The notes under the pieces: generated by a model
Databases searched by the model: none
Told to the model about the DNA's origin: nothing
The model's input: only the letters and a program-made list of their open reading frames with translations
Assembly: GCA_035623335.1 (NCBI GenBank)
Contig: DASPTQ010000166.1
Span: 1-64,000 of the forward strand
Source of the DNA: JAFAGX01 sp035623335
Lineage (GTDB): Bacteria > Acidobacteriota > Terriglobia > Terriglobales > Acidobacteriaceae
Direction of reading: 5' to 3'
Length of the DNA stretch: 64,000 nt
Shown here: piece by piece, positions 8,152 through 16,871 of the stretch
How positions within the stretch are numbered: the first letter of the stretch is position 1
How the letters are laid out: the number at the start of each line of letters is the position of its first letter
Made by a program: the position numbers and the translations under genes

Positions 8152-10152
8152 TCACGCCAGCGCTGCATGGATCGCATTCAGTAGCGCGGTGCGGGTGAAT
8201 GGTTTTTCGAGGAGCGCGATCTCTTGCTCTCGGACTCCGCTTTCTGCGATAAGCTCACCGCCATAGCCGGACATAAAAACGACCTTGAGGGCGGGGTTCG
8301 ATTCAGTGATCCGCGCCGCTAATTCAAGGCCGTTCATGCCCTGCATCACCATGTCCGTAAGGAGAAGTTTGATCTCCCCGAGCCGGGAACTGGCACATTC
8401 CAACGCCGACTTCCCGTCTCTCGCCTCTAAGACGGTATACCCCTGTTCTTCCAGCAGTTGCCGCGTCAGGCCGCGCATGATGTCGTCGTCTTCCACCAAC
8501 AAGATCGCAGCCCGTCTTGCCTTCGGAATGACTGCGTCGGCGTCCGCCTTGGTTTCGCCCCCCAACTTATGGTCAGCGCTGGGGAGGTAAATCCTGAATG
8601 TCGTTCCACGCCCCGGCTGACTGTCCACCCAGATGTATCCACCACTTTGCTTGATAATGCCATACACCGTGGCCAAGCCCAGACCAGTTCCCTTGCCCGC
8701 TTCTTTGGTGGTGAAGAAAGGCTCGAAGATGCGCGACACGGTGGCTTCATCCATGCCGCTGCCGTTATCGCTGACCGCTAGCATGACGTACTTGCCTGCA
8801 GTCATCGGTCGATGCTGCCGGGCAAAGGATTCGTTCAACTCCACGGTGTCCGTCTCAAGAATGAATTGTCCACCATGAAGCATGGCATCTCGGGCATTGA
8901 CCGCCAGATTCAGAACAACTTGGTCGAGTTGGTTCGGATCTGCCTCGACCAATGCTAGGGGTGACTTCGTCCGTATGACAACCTCAACATCGTCTCCCAT
9001 CAGCGGGCGCAAAAGCCTGCTGATTTCCTTTAGGCGTTCGTTGAGATCAAGAATCCGCGGCTGTATTGCTTGCCTCCGGCTGAAGGCCAGCAACTGGCGA
9101 GTCAGCGATGTACCACGCTCGGCAGCTTCTCGGATATTGTCCAGGTATTGCTCGGGTCCGTTGCTGGGAGCAATGCGATCGCGGAGAAATTCGGTGCAGG
9201 CGGTGATGATGCCCAAGATGTTGTTAAAGTCGTGGGCCACTCCTCCCGCCAGCCGTCCGATTGCCTCCATCTTCTGAGCCTGGCGCAGCTGATGCTCCGT
9301 GCGTTTTTGCGCCGTGATGTCGCGAGCGATGGCGGACGCTCCCACGATCTGCCCGGTTGCGTTATGTAGGGGAGATATCGAGATTGAAACATCCAGATGT
9401 CGTCCGTCTTTGGTTACGCGCACTGTCTCATAGTGCTCGATGCGCTCACCACGTCGAATCCGTTCCAGAATTCCGGGGATTTCTTGCAGCCTGTCCTTGG
9501 GGGCGAGAATGGCGATTGGCTTTCCGATCACCTCCTCTGCCCTATAGCCATAAATTCGCTCGGCGCTTTTGTTCCAACTAATAATTGTGCCATCCAGGTC
9601 TTTGCCGATGATCGCGTCCTCGGAGGAATCTACAATTGAGGCCAGCCGCGATCGATATTCCCCGAGCTGCTCTGCGGTTCGCTGCTCTAACTTTTGGTGC
9701 GCCTGACGCAGTTCGGCTTCTACTCGTTTACGATCGCTGATGTCCCGGATCGCGCTCAAGACAACCGACATTCCGTTTTTCAGGGTCATGGGACTCAGGC
9801 TGATCTCGACGGGAAACTCCGAACCGTTTTGCCGTCTTCCATAGAGATCCAGTCCGGCACCCATTCGTCGTGACTTGGGCGCGTTCGCGAAGCTCTGGCG
9901 GTGCTGGTAATGGGGACCTCGATAGCGCTCCGGAACGAGCATCTCAACCGGCTGCCCCACCAGCTGGTCGCGCCCGTAGCCAAACAGCTCCTCTGCTTGA
10001 GAATTAACCTGCAGGATGAGTCCATCCTGACCGACCGCCACAATAGCGTCGGGAATGCTCTCCACAAGGTCCCTAGAAAGCAGCACCTTGGCCTTGCCTT
10101 TCACCGCAGCACGTGGCGAGGGTTCAGCGCGTTGGGACCTTTTTTTTGCCAT
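8152..10152 (-). CDS. hybrid sensor histidine kinase, PAS-PAS-HK-receiver
   Basis: From the ATG at 10152 the protein is 666 residues. Two PAS domains come first (about 25-150 and 170-290; each followed by the typical RDIS/ARDIT linker), then a HisKA domain with phospho-His in VAHDFNN, an ATPase domain with NLAVNARDA and GKGTGLGL, and a C-terminal receiver with VEDDD, phospho-Asp in LLTDMV and Lys in EKPF. No membrane segment is seen, so it is cytosolic. The frame stays open to a TTG at 10305, four bases after the stop of the hydrogenase peptidase, so translation may be coupled to the hydrogenase operon. It may sense redox or energy state through PAS; no DNA-binding partner is adjacent. Confidence 0.9.
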   Translation of the reverse strand: MAKKRSQRAEPSPRAAVKGKAKVLLSRDLVESIPDAIVAVGQDGLILQVNSQAEELFGYGRDQLVGQPVEMLVPERYRGPHYQHRQSFANAPKSRRMGAGLDLYGRRQNGSEFPVEISLSPMTLKNGMSVVLSAIRDISDRKRVEAELRQAHQKLEQRTAEQLGEYRSRLASIVDSSEDAIIGKDLDGTIISWNKSAERIYGYRAEEVIGKPIAILAPKDRLQEIPGILERIRRGERIEHYETVRVTKDGRHLDVSISISPLHNATGQIVGASAIARDITAQKRTEHQLRQAQKMEAIGRLAGGVAHDFNNILGIITACTEFLRDRIAPSNGPEQYLDNIREAAERGTSLTRQLLAFSRRQAIQPRILDLNERLKEISRLLRPLMGDDVEVVIRTKSPLALVEADPNQLDQVVLNLAVNARDAMLHGGQFILETDTVELNESFARQHRPMTAGKYVMLAVSDNGSGMDEATVSRIFEPFFTTKEAGKGTGLGLATVYGIIKQSGGYIWVDSQPGRGTTFRIYLPSADHKLGGETKADADAVIPKARRAAILLVEDDDIMRGLTRQLLEEQGYTVLEARDGKSALECASSRLGEIKLLLTDMVMQGMNGLELAARITESNPALKVVFMSGYGGELIAESGVREQEIALLEKPFTRTALLNAIHAALA

Positions 10153-10309
10153 ACGAACGGCTCGGGAACGCGTTGCTAATTTATTGCGATCCTGGGGATA
10201 TGTAAAGCTGCGATTGGCTAGCCCGGGCCCGGCAGCTCCCCCAAATCCAAGAATATGGATTGACTCCCTGGCTGATTGTAAGGGACGGTTCTCGTTCGGG
10301 TTCAACCTG

Positions 10310-10798
10310 TCACTCAGGAGTGGTCGGTTGCTCGCTGGGGGCTTGATCGATTTCCTGCCGTAGGTCTCTCACCAAGTCGTTGATCCCATTTAGAACCGCC
10401 CATGAGGGTCCAGTTCCTGCTGCAAAGCTTTCGCCCTCAATACCATAGATAACGAGACTCGAGGGAAGCTGGTGCAAGGCACGGCTAAGTTCAATCGCTT
10501 CGATGAGCCCGAATGCATGCGTGGAGTCACGAAAAATTGGCGCTGGCAACGGATCCAGATTGGCTTGAAAGCGATGAATCGTCCCCGGAACCGCGCCGGA
10601 TTGCACCGCGTCGATCACCACAACACGCTGCGCCCCTTTCCATAACTCCATCAACGCGGTTCCCTCTCCCACTTGTTCATGCACCTCGCAAGAACTATTG
10701 GCTTGCTCCTGCAGACGACGAGCAGCGAGTAGCCCAGCGGCGTCATCCCTCCGATATGGGTTACCAATGCCAATCACGATGATCTTTGATCGCGGCAT
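10310..10798 (-). CDS. hydrogenase maturation endopeptidase (HyaD/HycI family)
   Basis: I choose the ATG at 10798, which follows GGAGG, giving 162 residues, the normal size. Family features are GIGNPYRRDDAAG at the N-terminus (with the Ni-binding acidic residue position), IDAVQSGA in the middle and STHAFGL. These enzymes clip the C-terminal tail of the NiFe large subunit after nickel insertion. The gene follows the large subunit in the same operon, with an 80-bp gap. The large subunit ends in DPCISCATH plus nine residues, a suitable substrate. Confidence 0.9.
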   Translation of the reverse strand: MPRSKIIVIGIGNPYRRDDAAGLLAARRLQEQANSSCEVHEQVGEGTALMELWKGAQRVVVIDAVQSGAVPGTIHRFQANLDPLPAPIFRDSTHAFGLIEAIELSRALHQLPSSLVIYGIEGESFAAGTGPSWAVLNGINDLVRDLRQEIDQAPSEQPTTPE

Positions 10799-10878
10799 CA
10801 CGTCGTCCTCCGCCAACGAAGCGCTGGCTGAACCCAGCTGCCTTGGACTGCAAGCTTGGAATACCCAGCCCTCCCGGC

Positions 10879-12168
10879 TCATCCACGCTCGACTTGGAGC
10901 TTGAGAAAGTGGGTGGCGCAAGAGATGCACGGATCATAGTTACGGACGGCTTGCTCACAACGCCACCCCAGCTCCTGCTCGGGGAGAGTGAGGAACTTGG
11001 GGACAAATTGCGAAAGATCCTGTTCAATGACCCTCTGATTTTGCGACGTAGGTGGGACGATTTTCGCGTCGAGAACGGTTCCTTGGTCGCTAATGCGGTA
11101 GCGGTGGTACAAACTGCCTCGCGGCGCCTCTGTGCAGGCGCAGCCAGTGGCGGGCCTCACCGGAGCGGGAATCGCTGCTTGCTCTGGCGGTTCGTACTGG
11201 GCGATGATGCGCAAGGCCTCGTCGCAAGCGTATAAGAGTTCAAGGCTGCGGATGATAATGCTCTTGAACGGATTGCGACATACCGGGGTAAGGCCGGCCT
11301 CGCGCGCCGCTTCCTGTGCGAGCGGTGAGAGCCGATCAAAGTTCAAGCTGTAGCGGGCCATTGGGCCTACAAAATATGGCCCCTGTTGCTTCAGCACCGA
11401 GTGCAGTGCGTTCGAGTGCTCTACGTGCTCTTCTAGGAAATGGTCCTCATACTCGCCGACAACGATGTCCAAGCCTCGGTTGGAGACAATTCTGCCTTCG
11501 TTCAGCGGATACTCGTGGGGATGACGCAGCGCAACGAATAGATAATCCTGCTCGAAATCCGGAAAGGGCAGGGTTGCAGCCCAGCGAACGGTTGCGAGCG
11601 CTGCGTCCCGTGCCCGCTTGAGTCGTTCCGCCAAGCCTTCGAGTTCCCCCCGCGACGGGACTTTATAGAAGCCACCGACGCGAACATTGATGGGATGAAT
11701 TTCTCTTCCTCCCAGCAACGTCATGATTTCGTTGCCCACCTTCTTCAATTGCAAGCCCCGCTGCACGACGCCGGCATGATCCTTCGCCATTGCAATGGCG
11801 TCCTGATAGCCAAGAAAATCCGGCGCATGCAGCAGGTAGACGTGAAGCGCGTGGCTTTCAATCCATTCGCCGCAATAAATAAGACGCCGTAAAGCCCGCA
11901 GCTGGCCGTTCACGTTGATACCGAAAGCGTTCTCGATAGCGTGTACAGCACTCATCTGGTACGCGATGGGACAGATGCCGCAAATTCGTGCTGTGATATC
12001 GGGAACTTCCATAACATTGCGTCCCCGCAAGAAGGCTTCGAAAAAGCGTGGCGGTTCAAAGATCTTCAACTTGACGTCGACCACGCGGTCGTCACGCACC
12101 TTGATGTAGAGCCCGCCTTCGCCTTCCACTCTGGCTAGGTAGCCGACTTTAATGGTCTTAGTTTTCAT
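10879..12168 (-). CDS. hyhL: [NiFe] hydrogenase large subunit, group 3-like
   Basis: The start at 12168 follows GGGAGAG and gives 429 residues. The two nickel-binding pairs are visible: RICGICP near residue 60 and DPCISCATH at the C-terminus, so all four Cys ligands are intact. It overlaps the small-subunit gene by 11 bp. Subunit composition of the operon (iron-sulfur beta, FAD/NAD gamma, small delta, large alpha) matches soluble NADP-linked group 3b enzymes, also called sulfhydrogenases. The reaction would be reversible H2 oxidation coupled to NAD(P). No signal peptide is present on either catalytic subunit, so it is cytosolic. The group assignment rests on operon layout and should be checked by phylogeny. 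Confidence 0.92.
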   Translation of the reverse strand: MKTKTIKVGYLARVEGEGGLYIKVRDDRVVDVKLKIFEPPRFFEAFLRGRNVMEVPDITARICGICPIAYQMSAVHAIENAFGINVNGQLRALRRLIYCGEWIESHALHVYLLHAPDFLGYQDAIAMAKDHAGVVQRGLQLKKVGNEIMTLLGGREIHPINVRVGGFYKVPSRGELEGLAERLKRARDAALATVRWAATLPFPDFEQDYLFVALRHPHEYPLNEGRIVSNRGLDIVVGEYEDHFLEEHVEHSNALHSVLKQQGPYFVGPMARYSLNFDRLSPLAQEAAREAGLTPVCRNPFKSIIIRSLELLYACDEALRIIAQYEPPEQAAIPAPVRPATGCACTEAPRGSLYHRYRISDQGTVLDAKIVPPTSQNQRVIEQDLSQFVPKFLTLPEQELGWRCEQAVRNYDPCISCATHFLKLQVERG

Positions 12169-12937
12169 GCCGCTCACTCTCCCTGCGGAACGGCTCAGCA
12201 AAAGCGTTGAAGCTGCGAAATACGCGTAGCAGATCCGGTTCCTTGACTCCCAGTCCCATCCACGAGTCACTCAAGGACCTGGTGTTGGGTGTCTCCATGG
12301 GACCAAAGCAGCCGTAGCAGCCACGGCTGTACGAGGGGCAAATCGCACCACAACCAGCATGGGTCACGGGACCAAGGCAGGGCGTGCCCTGCCCCACCAT
12401 CACACAAACCGTACCGCGTCGCTTACATTCAACACATACGCTATGGGCCGGGGTGTTCGGCTTCCTCCCGTGCAAGAATGCGCTAATCACTTCGACAAGT
12501 TGGTGTTTGTTGATCGGGCAGCCGCGCAGTTCGAAGTCGACGCGCACATGATCGGCAATCGGTGTCGACTTACCCAGCGTGCTGATGTAGGCAGGTGTGG
12601 CGTACACGATCGAGATAAATTCTGTTACGTCTTTGAAATTTCTCAGCGCCTGGATGCCTCCCGCGGTGGCACAGGCGCCGATGGTGACAAGAAACTTGGA
12701 TGCCCGCCGAACCTGATGAATGCGTTCCGCGTCATGCGGTGTCGTGATCGAGCCCTCGACCAGCGAGAGGTCGTAAGGGCCCTTGACCACGGAGCGCGAA
12801 GCTTCGGGGAAATTGGAAATTTCCAGCGCGCCGGCAAGCTCAAGCAACTGGTCTTCGCAATCGAGCAAGCTTAGCTGGCATCCATCACAAGAGGAGAACT
12901 TCCAGACCGCAAGTTTCGGCTTTCGTGGAGACGCCAT
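12158..12937 (-). CDS. hyhS: [NiFe] hydrogenase small subunit
   Basis: The ATG at 12937 lies one base after the stop codon of the gamma-subunit gene. The 259-residue protein has the proximal-cluster start CDGCQLS near residue 17-23, GACATAGG in the middle, RGCP, and a C-terminal Cys-rich region (CVECKRRGTVC, CGAICPSYSRGCYGCFGP) for two more clusters. This is the electron-relay subunit that connects the NiFe site to the gamma/beta subunits. There is no Tat leader, which agrees with a cytosolic enzyme. Confidence 0.92.
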   Translation of the reverse strand: MASPRKPKLAVWKFSSCDGCQLSLLDCEDQLLELAGALEISNFPEASRSVVKGPYDLSLVEGSITTPHDAERIHQVRRASKFLVTIGACATAGGIQALRNFKDVTEFISIVYATPAYISTLGKSTPIADHVRVDFELRGCPINKHQLVEVISAFLHGRKPNTPAHSVCVECKRRGTVCVMVGQGTPCLGPVTHAGCGAICPSYSRGCYGCFGPMETPNTRSLSDSWMGLGVKEPDLLRVFRSFNAFAEPFRRESERHEN

Positions 12938-12938
12938 T

Positions 12939-13802
12939 TCAAATCTCACGAATGGTGAGCAGATGCTCAATCTTGTCGTAACGAAAGATGGGGCCGTCCT
13001 TGCAGATAAATGTCGGGCCGAACTGGCAATGCCCGCAAAAGCCGACAGCACATTTCATGTTTCTTTCCATGGAGATATGAATGCTGTCGGTTGCCATCCC
13101 ACGTGTCTGCAGTTCGCGAACGGTGAACCTCATCATTACCTCAGGACCGCATACCATCGCGATGGCATGATGCGGATCGAATTGCGCCTTGGCGATGAGG
13201 GTTGTCACCACGCCCACATTTCCTACCCAACCCAGGCTCGCGCGGTCAACCGTCACAAGGGTTTCGAGATCCCTACGCTTCCCCCATTTTTGCAACTCCT
13301 TCGCGTAGAGGATGTCATCGGGAGTACGTGTCCCGTAGAGAAGACTGATTCGGCCGAACTCCTGGCGCCGGGCGAGCACTTCGTAGACTACAGGGCGCAA
13401 GGGCGCCATCCCAATTCCTCCAGCCACAATCAGAAGGTCCTTGCCTTTGGCTTGCTCGACAGGCCAAGAGCTTCCAAACGGACCGCGCACGCCCAGCGGC
13501 GCGCCGCGTTTTAAGCCACCTAACGCACGAGTTGCGGGCCCAACTGCTCGTACCGTGTGTACCAGCATCTCGGCCTTGGCTGAGTCTCCACTGATGGAAA
13601 TGGGGACTTCCCCGGTGCCGAAGACATAAAGCATATTGAACTGGCCGGGGAGAAAGCGGAATGCTGGCCGACCGTCTTGGGGCTCTAGCTCGACGCTGAA
13701 GGAGTCGTCTGTCTCCCACCACGAGCGTCGAACACACCACGGCTCGGGCACCATGGGGTGCAAGGAAGCCTGAACTCGCGGTGTGTCAAGCGTGGACTTC
13801 AT
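12939..13802 (-). CDS. hyhG: hydrogenase gamma subunit: FAD/NAD(P)-binding oxidoreductase
   Basis: This 287-residue protein has a ferredoxin-reductase-type layout: a flavin barrel (RFLPGQFNMLYVFG), an NAD(P) domain (IVAGGIGMAPLRPVV) and a C-terminal [2Fe-2S] loop with CAVGFCGHCQ and a later Cys in FICKDG. It is homologous in type to HydG of sulfhydrogenase and AsrB. It would pass electrons between NAD(P)H and the small subunit. Its ATG overlaps the end of the upstream cyclic-nucleotide-binding gene by 17 bp, so translation is probably coupled. Confidence 0.92.
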   Translation of the reverse strand: MKSTLDTPRVQASLHPMVPEPWCVRRSWWETDDSFSVELEPQDGRPAFRFLPGQFNMLYVFGTGEVPISISGDSAKAEMLVHTVRAVGPATRALGGLKRGAPLGVRGPFGSSWPVEQAKGKDLLIVAGGIGMAPLRPVVYEVLARRQEFGRISLLYGTRTPDDILYAKELQKWGKRRDLETLVTVDRASLGWVGNVGVVTTLIAKAQFDPHHAIAMVCGPEVMMRFTVRELQTRGMATDSIHISMERNMKCAVGFCGHCQFGPTFICKDGPIFRYDKIEHLLTIREI

Positions 13803-14262
13803 AAAGGTTCAAGAGCTGCAACCTCGTCGCCTGCAGGCGCTCTTCCATGATTTGCGCGATCCGCTTGTGCAGCTGGTAACCCAGTTCATTGTCGCGTTCT
13901 GACTTCTCACGGAGGCACTTCCCATCCAGAGCGATGGCTCGGGTAGGTTCGATGGCCCGCGCATCAAAGCTCCAACGATAGGGAGGAATGAGCCAGGACC
14001 ATCCCAGTACTTCGCCCTCTCCGACGGTCAGAATATTGATGGGGCCGCGTTCGGGGGCGTGTAGCTCGACGGCTATTTTGCCCTCCCGAATGAGATAAAA
14101 CTCGTTGGCCTCTTCCCCTTCGTGGAACGCTACTTGGTTGGCCTCAAAACGAACGTTGGACGCGCAGCCCGCCAGCAGTTCCAGATGGCGAGGACTCAGC
14201 CCTCGGGCGAAGGGATGATCGGCCACAATTCTCTCAAGGGTTTCCATGATTTTGCTTGGCAT
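13786..14262 (-). CDS. stand-alone cyclic-nucleotide-binding-domain protein in hydrogenase operon
   Basis: The 158-residue product is a single cNMP-type beta-barrel (ANQVAFHEGEEANEFYLIREGKI split over two strands, then GEGEVLGWSWL) followed by a helical tail with KRIAQIMEERLQATR. No helix-turn-helix and no catalytic domain follow, so it is not a standard transcription factor. The gene overlaps both neighbours: the upstream beta-subunit frame ends inside it and the gamma subunit starts inside it. That position suggests a regulatory or assembly partner of the hydrogenase. The start could be 14262 or 14247; both lie within the end of the beta gene. Confidence 0.82.
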   Translation of the reverse strand: MPSKIMETLERIVADHPFARGLSPRHLELLAGCASNVRFEANQVAFHEGEEANEFYLIREGKIAVELHAPERGPINILTVGEGEVLGWSWLIPPYRWSFDARAIEPTRAIALDGKCLREKSERDNELGYQLHKRIAQIMEERLQATRLQLLNLYEVHA

Positions 14263-15388
14263 TCTTCCCAGCTTCGGACTGGCGAATTGCCGAGACCTCC
14301 TCCGTGATATCGATTCCCACCGGGCACCAGGTGATGCATCGCCCACATCCGACACAACCAGAGGTACCAAACTGGTCGATCCAGGTGGCAAGTTTGTGCG
14401 TCATCCACTGGCGGTATCGGGACTTGGGCGTGGCCCGAACACTACCGCCATGAATATAGGAAAAGTCCATGGTGAAGCAAGAGTCCCACTTCTGCCAGCG
14501 CTCAGCGTGTTCCCCTTTCAGATCAGTGACATCTTCCACGGTCGTACAAAAGCAAGTCGGGCAAACCATGGTGCAGTTGGCGCAGGTCAAGCACCGAGCC
14601 GCGACATTGTCCCATCGAGCGTGTCCATAGTTTCGATAAAGCAGATCCTTGATGTCTACCGTATCCATGGTGCGGCCCATGGTGGCGGCCGTTCTCGCAG
14701 AAATACGATCGGCCGCTTCTCCTTCAGCGTCCTCCGCGGGCCTATGCGGAAGCTCCCGCAAAACCTCCGCGCCCACTTCCGTACCAACCTCCACTAGAAA
14801 ATAATGACGACCGTCCTCGAGAACCTCAGTGAGGGCGAGATCAAAGCCAGACCTTACTCTCGGCCCGGTATGCATCGATGTGCAAAAGCAGGTCCCACCG
14901 GCTTGGGCACAGTTCACTGCGACCACAAAAACCTGCTCTCGCCTCGACTGATATCTGGTTTCGACCTGCTGCCCCTGAAGAAACACCCGGTCCTGGACCA
15001 GAATCGCATGTAGCTCACAGGAGCGGACGCCTAGAAACGCGATCTTAGGGCTCTCCTGCACCTCCTCCTGAATCTCCAATCGATTCCCGTGCCTCGTGGC
15101 CTGCCACAACCGTAGGACTGGGGGATGCAGAAACCGCTTCCAGGAATTCGGTCCCACCGCATAGCCAAACAGAGCTTGATCGCTGCGTCGGTGCAAGCGA
15201 TAAGACCCGCCAGTCTGCTCGTCCGTCCAACCCACCGGCAGATCAGCCGTGGAACTCAGGGTGTCATAGACAATCGCCCCGTCCCGGAGGGTGGGTCCAA
15301 CCACTTGATAGCGTCGCCGAACGAGAGCGTCCAGCAGTTGCTGAAAATCCTCGCGTTCGAGGACGAACTTGCCGTGGCCGTCCGACAT
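14234..15388 (-). CDS. hyhB: hydrogenase beta subunit: 4Fe-4S ferredoxin-type protein
   Basis: The start at 15388 follows GGGGAGG and gives 384 residues. The C-terminal half has two ferredoxin-like Cys clusters, CLTCANCTMVCPTC and CVGCGRCITWCP, and earlier Cys in GVRSCELHA and GGTCFC, as in HydB/AsrA proteins. The subunit carries electrons between the flavin subunit and external donors or acceptors. It is the first gene of the hydrogenase set and lies 221 bp after the ornithine aminotransferase gene on the same strand, so it may have its own promoter or be read through from the carbamoyl-phosphate operon. Confidence 0.9.
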   Translation of the reverse strand: MSDGHGKFVLEREDFQQLLDALVRRRYQVVGPTLRDGAIVYDTLSSTADLPVGWTDEQTGGSYRLHRRSDQALFGYAVGPNSWKRFLHPPVLRLWQATRHGNRLEIQEEVQESPKIAFLGVRSCELHAILVQDRVFLQGQQVETRYQSRREQVFVVAVNCAQAGGTCFCTSMHTGPRVRSGFDLALTEVLEDGRHYFLVEVGTEVGAEVLRELPHRPAEDAEGEAADRISARTAATMGRTMDTVDIKDLLYRNYGHARWDNVAARCLTCANCTMVCPTCFCTTVEDVTDLKGEHAERWQKWDSCFTMDFSYIHGGSVRATPKSRYRQWMTHKLATWIDQFGTSGCVGCGRCITWCPVGIDITEEVSAIRQSEAGKNAKQNHGNP

Positions 15389-15609
15389 AACCCTCCCCGG
15401 TTCCATGACAGCAGCGACCGCCGAAGTCGTGTGAGACGGGTATCGGCTTGACTCGCCAACCCGTACGCGGGAATCGAAGAGAAGACTATCTCGGAATCGC
15501 AACATGGTCAATGTGCCCTTTGAACGTCGAGGATGCTTCTGCTGCCTGTCTCCTTCAGCATCGTCCGCGGGCTCGCGTTTTTGCAGGAGGAATGCGCAAC
15601 TCGATGCGG

Positions 15610-16854
15610 CTATTCGCGCGACCGACGTGCACCGCCTTTCTCTAACACCTCTCGTATCCGCTCGAAGGCCCAATCAATTTCGTCCCGTTGAATCACCAGG
15701 GGCGGTGCGATTCGGATCACTCGGTTGTGAGTGTCATTGCATAAAATTCCTTCTTCCATGAGCGCCTCGCAGTACGGACGCGCCGGGCAGTTCAGTTCGA
15801 TTCCGATCCACAGGCCCTTGCCGCGAACCGCTTTCACCACCGGGCTGCGGAGTGTTTGCAGCAGGCAGAGAAAGTATGCACCCAGTTCGGCGGAACGCTC
15901 CACCAATTTCTCCTCTTGCAGTACCCGCAGTGCGGCGCGGGCCACTGCGCATCCGAGCGGATTGCCGCCGAAGGTGCTACCGTGATCCCCCGGCTTATAG
16001 ACGCGCAGAACTTCCCACGACGACAGAACGGCGGAAACCGGGTAGAAACCGCCGGCCAGGGCTTTCCCGATGATGAGAACATCGGGGCGAATGCCATCGT
16101 GCATGTACGCAAACAGCTTGCCGGTGCGACCAAGGCCCGACTGAATCTCATCGACCATCAGCAGAACCCGGTACTGGTGGCAGACTCTCGCGGCCTCTTT
16201 GAGAAATCCTTCGGGTGGGATGATAATGCCCGCCTCACCTTGAATCGGTTCGACCAGAAAGGCGCAGGTATTCGGAGTAATGGCATCCTCGAGAGCCTGC
16301 ACGTCACCGAAAGGAATGATTTTGAAACCCGGGGTAAACGGCCCGAAACCTTCGCGATACTGGGAATCGGTGGAAAAGCTTACGAGCGTTACCGTTCGTC
16401 CATGAAAATTGTTGGCGCAGACGATTACTTCCGCTTGGTCCTGCGGCGTACCTTTGACCTTATATCCCCACTTGCGCGCAGTCTTGATGGCGGTCTCAAC
16501 GGCTTCGGCTCCCGTGTTCATGGGCAATGCCATGTCGTAGCCGGTGAGCTCGTGAAGTTCCTTGTAAAGCAACGGCAGTTGGTCGTTGCGAAAGGCGCGG
16601 GAGGTCAGAGTCAGTTTGTGGGCTTGTTCAATCAGAGCCTTCAGAATTGTCGGGTGGCGGTGGCCTTGATTCACGGCGGAATAGGCAGCCAGGCAGTCGA
16701 GATAGCGTTTGCCTTCGATGTCATACAGCCAGACACCTTCGGCACGCTCGATGACCACGTCAAGAGGACGATAATTGTGGGCGCCGAATTGGTTTTCCAG
16801 TTCGATGAATTCGCGCGCGTGCAAACCCATTTCGGTTGTGAGTTCCCTATTCAT
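15610..16854 (-). CDS. rocD: ornithine aminotransferase
   Basis: The 414-residue PLP enzyme of class III shows NTGAEAVETAIK, the cofactor-contact DEIQSGLGRTG and the PLP lysine in IGKALAGGF, all typical of ornithine-delta-aminotransferase. It converts ornithine and 2-oxoglutarate to glutamate semialdehyde and glutamate. A GAGAGAG ribosome site precedes the start. It is the last of five tightly packed genes dealing with carbamoyl phosphate and ornithine, 17 bp after aspartate carbamoyltransferase, and would drain the ornithine released by the carbamoyltransferase. Confidence 0.92.
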   Translation of the reverse strand: MNRELTTEMGLHAREFIELENQFGAHNYRPLDVVIERAEGVWLYDIEGKRYLDCLAAYSAVNQGHRHPTILKALIEQAHKLTLTSRAFRNDQLPLLYKELHELTGYDMALPMNTGAEAVETAIKTARKWGYKVKGTPQDQAEVIVCANNFHGRTVTLVSFSTDSQYREGFGPFTPGFKIIPFGDVQALEDAITPNTCAFLVEPIQGEAGIIIPPEGFLKEAARVCHQYRVLLMVDEIQSGLGRTGKLFAYMHDGIRPDVLIIGKALAGGFYPVSAVLSSWEVLRVYKPGDHGSTFGGNPLGCAVARAALRVLQEEKLVERSAELGAYFLCLLQTLRSPVVKAVRGKGLWIGIELNCPARPYCEALMEEGILCNDTHNRVIRIAPPLVIQRDEIDWAFERIREVLEKGGARRSRE

Positions 16855-16871
16855 AATCTCTCTCGCTTTCC

